A stretch of DNA of 64,000 nucleotides, taken from positions 42,981,339-43,045,338 of the forward strand of contig CM072519.1 of the NCBI GenBank assembly GCA_036898135.1. Reading direction: 5' to 3'. The notes under the pieces were generated by a model. The model saw only the letters and a list, made by a program, of their open reading frames with translations. It had not been told where the DNA came from and searched no databases. Each line of letters opens with the position of its first letter. The first letter of the stretch is position 1. This document shows positions 56,326 to 64,000 of the stretch, one piece after another. The position numbers and the translations under genes were made by a program. The stretch is from Oncomelania hupensis (Eukaryota > Mollusca > Gastropoda > Littorinimorpha > Pomatiopsidae).

Positions 56326-56711
56326 TCCTATCTTATCATATCCAATCCTATCCTATTCTATCCCGTAACTCGGAAGTCGTTGAGGCACCACAGATGGTCG
56401 CTTAACCGGCGTACTCAATCTTTCTCAGTGCCAAGCAGCCCTCATGGCTTCGTTCAGTGTCAAGCCAGTCCATTCTCGAATTGTTATCGTCCCACCTCTT
56501 TTTCTGTCTCCCCTTCTTTTGCCTCCTTGCACCATGACTTGCAGGGTGGTATTTTCAAGGCCTGATGCTTGTGGTGAAATGGCCATATTATCGGAGTTTC
56601 CGTTTCTTCGCCACTGTGAGCATGTCCTCGTCCAATGACTTGTTTGATGGTCTGTCGGACTTCGTCGTTAGTGATGTGCTGGGTATAGGAAATGCCCAGA
56701 AGTGTTCTGTA

Positions 56712-57719
56712 TCACCTCATCTCCGTGCGTTGTATTCTTCTTTGCAGGTCTGATGTGAGGGTCCATGTTTCGCAAGGGTATAGGAAGATGGAGATGACAA
56801 GGAAGCGCAGCAACCTTACCTTGGAGTGTATACTGATGGTCCTGTCTTTCCAAGTGGGCTTAAACCTAGTCAGGGCAGCAGTTGTTTGTGCTATGCTGGA
56901 GAGGCCTTCCTGTCGGGACCCATTGTCTGATGCAATTGCTTCTAAATATTTGAAGCTGTGCACCCAGCGTGTTGAGGGATTGTCCATATTGATGTCATTG
57001 GTATTGTTGATCATCAATTTGGTCTTCCCTGCACTTATTTCCATTCCAAAGGCTCTAAAGGTGGTGTCAAGCACCTGTACCAGCTGTTCAAGTTCTTGTT
57101 CCTCTCCAGCCAGTCCATCAATGTCATCCGCAATACAGAGGTTTGAGATTGCTCTACCCCCTATTCTGACTGTGCCTTTACTATCTGTTATGGCATCTGA
57201 CATGAGGCGCTCAAGAACGATATTGAAGTGTTGGAGAGAGTATTCATCCTTGAAGCACGCCAATTGTAGTCCTGAATCAGTTCCCGATGGCGCTGTTGTG
57301 GAGGTCTGCACTGGCAGCCTTGTCATACAGGCTTTTGATGACTTCAATAATGTTGGGGCTGATTTGTACACTCTCATCGTTGCCCACATGGTTTTCCACA
57401 GAGCTGCATTCCACACTCTGTCAAACGCTTTCTTGAAATCTACAAACACATGATATAGATGTTGTTGGCGCTGTAGGTATTTCTCGCAGATTATTCTGAG
57501 GTTGAAAATCAGATATGTGGTACTTCGCCCTGCTCTAAATCCTGTTTGTTCTTCAGCCATGGTTTGTTCAACTTGGAGTTTCAACCTGTCGAGTATTATT
57601 TTCAGGAAGACTTTGCTGAGATGGCTGATGAGACTGATGGTACGGTACTTTTGAGACTCCTGAAGGTTACCCTTTTTGGGAGAGCGATGACAAGCGAATA
57701 GGTCCATGGTGTAGGCCAC
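56712..57719 (-). CDS. LINE reverse transcriptase frame
   Basis: 335 residues. Visible RT blocks in order are YRTISLISHLSKVFLKIILD, EEQTGFRAGRSTTYLIFNLR, FVDFKKAFDRVW (motif A with the catalytic Asp), a degraded motif B (around SGLQLACF), NLCIADDIDGLAGEE (motif C with DD), EISAGKTKLM and KVRLL...YPCETWTL. Motif C has IADD instead of the usual F/Y-ADD and the motif B glycine block is altered, so activity is doubtful. Flanking parts of the protein are in other frames. The relation to RTE-type LINEs is inferred from motif similarity and from the linked endonuclease. Confidence 0.88.
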   Translation of the reverse strand: MAYTMDLFACHRSPKKGNLQESQKYRTISLISHLSKVFLKIILDRLKLQVEQTMAEEQTGFRAGRSTTYLIFNLRIICEKYLQRQQHLYHVFVDFKKAFDRVWNAALWKTMWATMRVYKSAPTLLKSSKACMTRLPVQTSTTAPSGTDSGLQLACFKDEYSLQHFNIVLERLMSDAITDSKGTVRIGGRAISNLCIADDIDGLAGEEQELEQLVQVLDTTFRAFGMEISAGKTKLMINNTNDINMDNPSTRWVHSFKYLEAIASDNGSRQEGLSSIAQTTAALTRFKPTWKDRTISIHSKVRLLRFLVISIFLYPCETWTLTSDLQRRIQRTEMR

Positions 57720-58103
57720 ACCCCACTCTGCCAGATCTTGTTACAGATAATGGCGAGGGCGTCAATCGTCGCTTCTCATCCTGCTTGAAGCACTTTTGAG
57801 GGTATGTTGTCCACCCGCGCTGACTTCCAATTTTTCAGTGATTGCACTGCTGCCTCAACGTCTTCTCTGAGAATTGGGAGGATTTCTTCTTCTTCTTCTG
57901 TGTTCTGGGGACATGCTAGAGTTGTGGTTGTAAAGGGCAGAGCAGTACTCTGTCTATCTATCCAAGACTTCTAGTTCTTCTGTAAGACACAAACCAGACT
58001 GGCTTTGGATCGTGGAGACCTTGGGCTATTTAACACTTGTCAGCCGCTTCACAGTTCAGTAGCCCTTCTTGCAGTTGTTCTTGTTCAGGCTGTTCTCTAT
58101 TTC

Positions 58104-58718
58104 CTAGCATTGATCGTCTATCCAGGTCTCCTTTGCTGTGCGCATGTCTTTTTGGGTGTCAGTGCTTATATTTTGGTAGACACCAGCTCCCTTTGCGGTG
58201 TTCCTTTTCCTTTTCGTATCTCTTCGTTTGTCACACAGGTCCAAAAGTTCAGGCGTGATCCACGATTTCTTCTTTGGGCGATGTTTGTCAAGGATATCAG
58301 TGACGGGATCTGTCATTGCTGAGTTGAAGGTGGTGGTCATAGTGTTGACATCTACTGTACCAGCTTCCAAAATGAGCAGTGGTGCAATTTTCCCTCCAAT
58401 TGTGGCTTAGAATATTTCTGCCAACTTCGTGTCTTACAGTTTGTCCATAACATCTACTTCAGCAGCTCCCAAAATAAGCATTGGTGCAAATTTCCATCCT
58501 TTTGTGGTTTGGAATATTTCTTCCGTCTCTGGGTCTTGCAGTTTGTCCAGGTCGAAATTCAGCCTGGTGCACTTTGCTTTGTTTACTGTCTTCAAGTGGA
58601 GCCGGAAATACATCATCACGAGATCGTGGTCACTTCCGATGTCTGCTCCTGAAAACGTGCGTGTCTTGCCAATGTTGACGCTTGATTTGAAGCGTTTTTC
58701 GACCATGATGTAGTCCAT
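58104..58718 (-). pseudogene. LINE endonuclease C-terminus and linker, broken
   Basis: Frames 58434-58718 (MDYIMVEKRFKSSVNIGKTR, ADIGSDHDLVMMYFRLHLKT) and 58104-58370 (DILDKHRPKKKSWITPELLD) carry the SDH catalytic box and the conserved K-K-x-W-I-T-P-E linker of these LINEs. They are split by the 101-bp duplication and a frameshift. Confidence 0.85.
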
Positions 58719-58722
58719 CCTG

Positions 58723-59925
58723 GGCTATTGAAATCATTCACATTCTCATTCTCATTCTCGCAATCAATCAATCTTTCATTTAATATCTTTTCACATATTT
58801 AGGCAATTTTAGTTAACATTTAAAACACTTTAATTATTATAAAATAAAATTTCAATCAATCTTGAAAGATCTACCTAAAGCAGTAATTTTCACAATTTCA
58901 GTAACATTTGGAGGTTACAGAAACATGTGTACAGAATGTTCACATTCAGCTGTGTTATGTTCATGTATTTTAAACATGTCTGTTATATATATACATAACA
59001 TAAAACACTTTTAAAACGACAACATGTTATCCACTCAATTTGAATTGCCAAATTTTCGGTTTTAATAACCTTCTTCAGGGCATTACAATATATATATATA
59101 TAAAATCCCCGAGGAGTATTTAGTATTCCATATGTTCATTCTTAATTGATATAATTTATATATTAATTCTCTCAAAGTTTATGTAAAACAGCGTCGCCCA
59201 CATTTTGGAACTCTTACGCTGTGTTTTGTTTATACCACTCTTATACAATGTTCTCTTCGTGTTTGCGTTTTGTGAGTATTTTAAGGTTTCGTTGTTTAGT
59301 CCTTACGAATGAACAGAATTTGTCACACATTAATTACAGATATTCGATCTAGGCTTACCTCTAATATTTAGAGAACAAATTGCCTCCCAGCGAGACCTTA
59401 ATCTGACAATAATTCTGCAAAGTTTGGACAAAATCGGTTCAGTGGGGTTTAAGATATGGCGTGCAACAGAATGACAGAGAGGTCTATCGACATTTAACTC
59501 ATTCTTATCTGATTCCTGACTATTTCAAAGTTTTTCCAAAGAAATCTAGTGCGTTGGTGGCGTCGGAGTGTGGGGCGTGAGAGGAGGAGAATACAAAAAG
59601 ACAAGAGGGAAGTCGAAGAAAAAGAAATAAGAAGAAAAAGAAGAAAAATGCCCAGAAAGAAGAAGAAGTAAAATATTTATTTGCATGCTGAACAGATTGC
59701 TCTTCATTTCCTGTGCGGTTTTAGAAATCGGACCTCTCTGTCGCCTCTTCAATTAATAGCACACAAAAGAAACCGGGCAAAGGGTCGCAAAACACGCGGT
59801 AACTTCAGAATGATTGAGTGCACAAAAATTTTTCATATATGAGTGAAAGAACGATTAAAAAAAAAAGAGGAATGTTCAGAGAAAGAGTATAAACGAAAAG
59901 AAGATAAAAAAGGTAGGACAGAGGA
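58723..59925. other. Unidentified AT-rich sequence
   Basis: A (CATTCT)n patch lies at 58739-58760 directly at the truncated LINE edge. Otherwise no gene or repeat is recognised. Confidence 0.4.
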
Positions 59926-59927
59926 TC

Positions 59928-60128
59928 TGTGTGTGTGTGTATGTGCGTGTGTGTGTATGTATGTGTGTATGTGTGTGCGTGTGTGTGTTTCTGTCTCTCA
60001 CGCGCACACACGCGCGTACACACATACACAAACAGACACAGACAGTGTGACAAACATATATCTATAATTATAATTATATCTATATATATCTATATACATC
60101 TATATATATCTATATATATCTATATATA
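59928..60128. repeat. (GT)n, (CA)n and (TATATC)n microsatellites
   Basis: GT repeats (59928-59990) are followed by CA/CG repeats (60000-60045), which can pair with them, then TATATC hexamers (60059-60128). Confidence 0.93.
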
Positions 60129-60750
60129 TGACACTGTTCGCGATCTTGGGTTTTTTCTCGATCAGGATCTCTCCATGCAGCAACACATTGCAAAAACTTG
60201 TTAGATTGCATACATTGAACTTAGACGCATAAGCTCCATTCGACAGTATCTCACACAAGAAGCAACAAAAACACTAGTTAGCGCATGCATTCTGTCTAGA
60301 TTGGATTATTGTAATTCACTCCTTGTAGGTTGCACACAGAAAGTCCTTAGACCTCTTCAGCAAGTCCAAAACTCTGCAGCTAAACTTATCTTCAAAGCAC
60401 GGAAATCACAGCATTGCACGCCTCTCTTTCAAGAGCTACACTGGCTCCCAGTTGAACAACGAATTAAATATAAAACCTCATGTCTCTGCTACCAAATAAT
60501 CTCTGGAACTGCTCCTAGCTATCTTTCAGAACTTTTGACTGTCTATGTTCCTTCTCGGTCTCTCCGCTCCTCTGCAGATGAAAGGATGTTCCGTGTACCA
60601 GAATACCACAGGGTGAGACACTTGGTAGAGCTTTCAGTTTCTGCTCCGTTCAGACATGGAACTCGCTACCTCGGTCCGTCCGTCACAGTCCTTCACTAGC
60701 GTCTTTTAAAACGAACTTGAAGACGCATCTTTTTAGAAAGGCCTTTTCTT
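60129..60750 (+). pseudogene. CR1/L2-like reverse transcriptase C-terminal fragment
   Basis: The plus-strand frame TVRDLGFFLDQDLSMQQHIA reaches an in-frame stop near 60201, then continues LRRISSIRQYLTQEA. LDYCNSLLVGCTQKVLRPLQ, FQELHWLPVEQRIKYKTSCL and SYLSELLTVYVPSRSLRSSA follow. After a frameshift near 60615 it gives SVQTWNSLPRSVRHS and LKTHLFRKAFS ending in TAG. This is the same domain as in 49907-50852, from a different copy. The YADD motif is upstream and lost. Confidence 0.9.
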
Positions 60751-60891
60751 AGGCGCCATGAGTGAGTGTTAGCTATTTTTGGTGTTCGGATGTATATGTG
60801 GTTGCGTGTTATTGACCAATGTACGCATGTTGTGTTAACATTTGTTTGTGTAAAGCGCTTTGAGATTTTGGAAAGCGCTGTATAAATTGCC

Positions 60892-60970
<79 letters not shown>
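60751..60970 (+). mobile_element. 3' region of the CR1/L2-like LINE with (TTA)n tail
   Basis: A short untranslated region ending GTGTAAAGCGCTTTGAGATT..GAAAGCGCTGTATAAATTGC and then a TTA microsatellite (60894-60970). It connects this tail type with its parent reverse transcriptase. Confidence 0.88.
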
Positions 60971-60976
<6 letters not shown>

Positions 60977-61200
60977 TAGTATCTATATCTATATAGTATC
61001 TATATCTATATAATATCTCTATATATATCTATATATATACTATCTCTCTCTATTTTTTCTTCTATGATCCTCTGCCTCTCTGTCTCTCACGCGCACACAT
61101 GCACGCACACACATTCACAAACATGCACAGAAAGTGTGGCAAACATACACACAAATACACATACACACACACACCTACACATACACACACACACACTTTT
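60971..61200. repeat. (TATC/TA)n and (CA)n microsatellites
   Basis: TATATC-type repeats lie at 60971-61055, and CA repeats at 61090-61197 with CACGCGCACACATGCACGC at the start. Confidence 0.9.
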
Positions 61201-61470
61201 TTCACGGCATTATTATGACTTTCCTAAAACGCCACATACGTTGTGTTGACAATGTGTCATATTTCATCCACCCTTAAAAAAATCTTTTAAGTGTTCTAAT
61301 CCTAACCCTTACCTTAACACAGCCCTAACCTTAACGGATCATGGTATGACGTCAAAACAACGAGGGTTGTCAAAGCAAGTTATGTAGATGTTCACTAGTT
61401 TGTTCAAATAACGCCGTGCGAACAAGTCCACACGCACACACACACACACATACATGTACGAGGTACAAAT
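61201..61470. other. Unidentified sequence with CCTAACCCT motifs
   Basis: ACACTT..TTTTTCAC..., CCTAACCCTTACC and TATGACGTCAAAACA recall, in inverted order, the TIR units at 34206-34796. It may be an eroded relative, but the match is weak. Confidence 0.35.
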
Positions 61471-61479
61471 GGGGTAATT

Positions 61480-61611
61480 TCACCAACTTCGCGGCCCTTA
61501 GGCGGCGAATAAGGTCAAGTTTCTTCAAAAAAGCCACCTTTTCGCAAGAACTTTGACCTAATTCCTCGCCTATAAGAGACGAAGTAGGTCAAGTTTGTTC
61601 AAAAACACAGC
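61480..61611 (+). repeat. Palindrome-bearing repeat family, copy 3 (left part)
   Basis: GACCTA.TTC.TCGCCTATAAGAGACGAAGTAGGTCAAG and TTTGTTCAAAAA match the block at 4907-4955 of copy 1. It leads directly into the large palindrome. Confidence 0.65.
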
Positions 61612-61867
61612 TAGGATAAGGAACTTTCCTCGACGATTAGGGTAAGGCAGTGCCTCGACGATTAGGGTAAGGCAGTGCCTCGACGATTAGGGTAAGGCAC
61701 CCCTTCAAGAAAAGGGTTAGGGTCAGGGCTAGTTGCAGCGCTGCAACTAGCCCTGACCCTAACCCTTTTCTGGAACGGGTGCCTTACCCTAATCGTCGAG
61801 GAACTGCCTTACCCTAATCGTCGAGGCACTGCCTTACCCTAATCGTCGAGGAAAGTTCCTTATCCTA
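61612..61867. repeat. 256-bp spacerless near-perfect palindrome
   Basis: The arms 61612-61739 and 61740-61867 are reverse complements with three mismatches noticed in 128 positions, no indels and no spacer. The centre is AGTTGCAGC/GCTGCAACT. Within each arm a unit of about 32 bp containing TCGACGATTAGGGTAAGGCA is repeated three times, then AAAAGGGTTAGGGTCAGGGC. Confidence 0.95.
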
Positions 61868-61880
61868 TCCGTCTGGAAGA

Positions 61881-62113
61881 TGCACTACAAGTACACTTGG
61901 TCAAGTGTACTTGTAGTGCATGTGCACTACAACTACACTTGACCTGGTGTAGTTGTAGTGCACATGCACTACAACTACCCTTGGCCAAGTGTAATTTAAG
62001 TGCACATGCACTACAACTACACTTTGTGAAGTGTAGTTGTAGTGCACATGCACTTAAAGTACACTGCCAGCAGTGTAGTTGTAGTGCACATGCACTACAA
62101 CTACACTGCCATG
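61881..62113. repeat. Tandem array of 40-bp palindromes, exact 42-bp period
   Basis: Units begin at 61881, 61923, 61965, 62007, 62049 and 62091 (last one half). Each is TGCACTACAACTACACT followed by a 2-4 base turn and the reverse complement, ending TGCA. Adjacent units are separated by TG or CA. Many changes occur in both arms of one unit together (for example AAGTACACT with AGTGTACTT in unit 1), while others are unmatched (units 3 and 5). Confidence 0.95.
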
Positions 62114-62223
62114 TACTTAGAACAAATGAGCAACGCGAGACAAATGGGGAACGACAAAATTACCTCATTTAGTACTAAAAATGGCAAATTCCGTTCCTCA
62201 TTCGTGACGTTTCACAACTACAT

Positions 62224-62254
<31 letters not shown>

Positions 62255-62284
62255 CACCCCTACATACTTGCAATACATCAGAAA

Positions 62285-63235
62285 TGGGTTCATTTAAGAA
62301 TGTAGGAATCGGAAAGTCATTTTTTGATGGAAAAGGGTTTTTGATTGATTGATTGATTGATTTATTGTTGCTTTAGGTCCAGCGGACTCTTCCGAGCCAA
62401 ATCAGGACCGGACAACCCCCGATCCGCATAAAAGATCTGTTGAAACAACCCCAGTGGGAAAATTGAATGCCCTCCACCGGCCAGTCACTTTACAATAAAG
62501 ACATCCCACGCGAGGGACGGCTGAGGGTTGACCTCAACTACGCGAACTCCCCGATTACAAAAACAAAATAGAATACAAACATCATTATAAATCATCAACA
62601 AAAAACATACATATAAAATGCCTATAGTGCGAAATAGTACATTCATAGGAAGCCCTAGTGACCACCCGGCAGAAAGCGTCCAACACTCCCAAGCTGATCC
62701 AACAGACCTCATACACAAACAAGGAGTCTTGTCCAGGAAGAGTTTTCAAGAAAAAAGGTAGGTCATTGATCTAGCGAAGAAGAAGATAGTATAGCAGAGT
62801 GTTAGGACAGATCGGGAATGGGAAGGAGCAAATGAGGAAGACAGCGACAGTGGGAATTTAAAGCACTAAATTTCCAGAAAGTGGGGATACTATTTATACT
62901 GAAACCCCCGGCACTCCAACGGGGGGAACTGTTCGCTGCAACTAGCCCTTACCCTAACCCTTCTCTAGAAAGTTGACCTATTTCGTCCCTAATAGGCGAC
63001 GAAATAGGTCGAATTTTGCTTCAAACTTTTCCAAAAATTCACTGGATTTTCTCCGTCCCGGATAGTGCACTCCTATGTACTTAAAACACTCTTATGCACT
63101 ACAACTGCACTCCCATGCACTAAAAGAGCACTCCCGCGCACTTAGAAAAAAGTGGGTTCCTGGAAAAAAGTGGGTTCCAAGCAAATAAACCCATTTGTTA
63201 CTAGAAAAGACAAGGTCTGCTACCCATTTGTGCGC
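62285..63235 (+). repeat. Palindrome-bearing repeat family, copy 2, split by an insertion
   Basis: 62285-62338 matches 4793-4846 of copy 1 and 62933-63160 matches 4865-5105. Between them 594 bp begins with the AATC-type retroelement 3' end. The copy resumes exactly at the GCTGCAACTAG right arm of the core palindrome. The left arm is missing. Confidence 0.85.
62339..62932 (-). mobile_element. AATC-tailed retroelement, longer copy
   Basis: On the minus strand the 3' end GGACCTAAAGCAACAATAAATCAATC..., identical in type to 14501-14572 and 55393-55456, closes a 594-bp insertion. The internal sequence has a short frame (62485-62718) without recognisable motif. No target duplication is visible. Confidence 0.65.
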
Positions 63236-63239
63236 TTTT

Positions 63240-63690
63240 GTGCGTTCCCACACACCCGCACACACACACACACACGCACACACACCTGACGACGCGTCGA
63301 AGTCAAGGAACAAATGTAAATTATGCACGGACACTTTCTCCTCTTCGTACAAAAGTGTTTTTTTCCCCTTCCCCTCTCTTCTGACCCTTCCCATCATCCA
63401 AACTGCCAAGTGTTTTAAATTTATTTTTTGAATATTTTCTTTAACCTGCTAACTAGGTAACTAGGTTCCACGGTGGATAAAGGCCAAATGCCCCCCCCCA
63501 AAACTTTCAACAGTTACTTTAAAATCAAAATGACACACTTTTTACCTCTCCCTCCCTCCCTCTTTATCTCCTGATCCTTGTTCTACTTCCTCTCTCCTCC
63601 CTCTCTCCCCCCCCCCATCCTCTCTCCCCTTCTAACACGCCCCGACTACTTTCGATCTCACTCTCTCTTTTTCCAAAGCCTTGTTTACTC
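63240..63690. other. CA and CT patches, unidentified sequence
   Basis: A CA run lies at 63250-63288 and C-runs at 63490 and 63608. No gene is recognised. Confidence 0.35.
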
Positions 63691-64000
63691 TCTCTCTCTC
63701 TCTGTGTCTCTCTCTCTCTCTGTCTCTCTCTCTCCCTCCCCACCTCTCTACCACCCCCGGCTAGACTTCGATCTGTCTTGTTCTCTCTGTCTTTCTTTCT
63801 GTCACTCTCTCTGCGTCTCTCTTTCTGTCACTCTCTCTCTCTTTCCCTCTCTGTCTCTCTCCCTCTCTTTCTCTCTTTCTGTTCCTTTCTCTCCCTCTCT
63901 GTCTCTTTCTGCCACTCTCTCCCTCTCTGTCTCTCTCCCTCTCTGTCTCTCTTTCGGTCACTCTCTCTGTCTCTCTCCCTCTCTATGTCTCTACCTCTCA
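63689..64000. repeat. Long (CT)n/(TCTG)n-rich tract running off the window
   Basis: About 310 bp of CTCTCT with TCTGTCTC and TTTCTGTCAC variants. A loose higher-order unit containing TTTC.GTCACTCTCTCT recurs several times. Confidence 0.93.

Larger units (their letters stand above)
56326..58722 (-). mobile_element. RTE-like LINE, longest single-piece copy
   Basis: The minus-strand copy runs from the endonuclease C-terminus (58434-58718) through the RT (56712-57719) to the family 3' end and (TAGGA)n-type tail near 56326-56360. It is truncated 5' inside the endonuclease at 58722. A 101-bp internal tandem duplication (58349-58449 / 58450-58550) lies in the linker. Many frameshifts separate its reading frames. 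Confidence 0.92.

Noticed and set aside
61881..62113. CRISPR-like regular repeats
   Set aside because: There are no unique spacers (only 2 bp between units), the whole unit repeats, and the context is eukaryotic.
61897..62172. Frame with a regular 14-residue repeat (ALQLH.. CSCSAH)
   Set aside because: 42 bp is divisible by three, so the palindrome array stays in frame by arithmetic. The DNA palindromy explains the pattern without selection on protein.

Overview
This is eukaryotic, almost certainly animal, intergenic DNA. It has no operons, no ribosome binding sites and no recognisable host gene. It is packed with microsatellites and minisatellites (GA, CA/TG, TTC, TTA, GAT, CTAT, homopolymers), broken retrotransposons of several clades, tRNA-derived SINEs, small DNA transposons and palindromic repeats. 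The mix of Ty3/gypsy elements with copia-like domain order, endonuclease/RT LINEs with (TATCC)n tails, CR1/L2-like fragments ending in GCGCTATATAAA-(TTA)n and abundant SINEs suits a marine invertebrate, plausibly a mollusc. That placement is inference only.

Layout. 1-5160: an inverted/tandem repeat with a LINE-type tail; a solo gypsy LTR (2631-3203, target duplication ACTTG); an internally deleted hAT transposon (3426-4657, 8-bp target duplication) that keeps the transposase C-terminus; and a palindrome-bearing repeat. 5160-27100: mostly simple repeats and unidentified sequence, with several SINE families (7.5 kb, 9.3 kb, 11.3 kb, 18.5 kb, 19.2 kb, 23.1 kb, 25.5 kb), a LINE fragment (8.2-8.9 kb) and an element combining a tRNA-like A box with a 5S rRNA-like segment (24.55-24.85 kb). 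27.1-32.6 kb: a mosaic of a decayed gypsy element, an endonuclease-domain piece of a LINE, a pentanucleotide-tailed insertion and a SINE. 33.2-34.8 kb: a TIR element and a duplicated TIR unit with TTAGGG-like runs.

35.5-43.3 kb is the clearest structure. A young 5.6-kb Ty3/gypsy element on the minus strand (36822-42421, LTRs 638/637 bp, about 99 percent identical by eye, 5-bp target duplication CTATG) sits inside the endonuclease gene of a minus-strand LINE. Its pol order is protease-integrase-reverse transcriptase, the Ty1/copia-like order known from Gmr1-type Ty3/gypsy elements. It is defective: a gag frameshift, a stop codon within integrase, and loss of the RT core and RNase H.

43-64 kb: a 122-bp foldback element with 8-bp target duplication; a 452-bp CTAT array; CR1/L2-like RT fragments (49.8-50.9 kb minus, 60.1-60.9 kb plus); a longer LINE copy (56.3-58.7 kb minus); and at 61.5-63.2 kb a 256-bp spacerless near-perfect palindrome, a 42-bp-period array of 40-bp palindromes, and another copy of the palindrome-bearing repeat split by an insertion.

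No complete, evidently functional protein-coding gene was found. Most open frames are low-complexity translations or transposon remnants.
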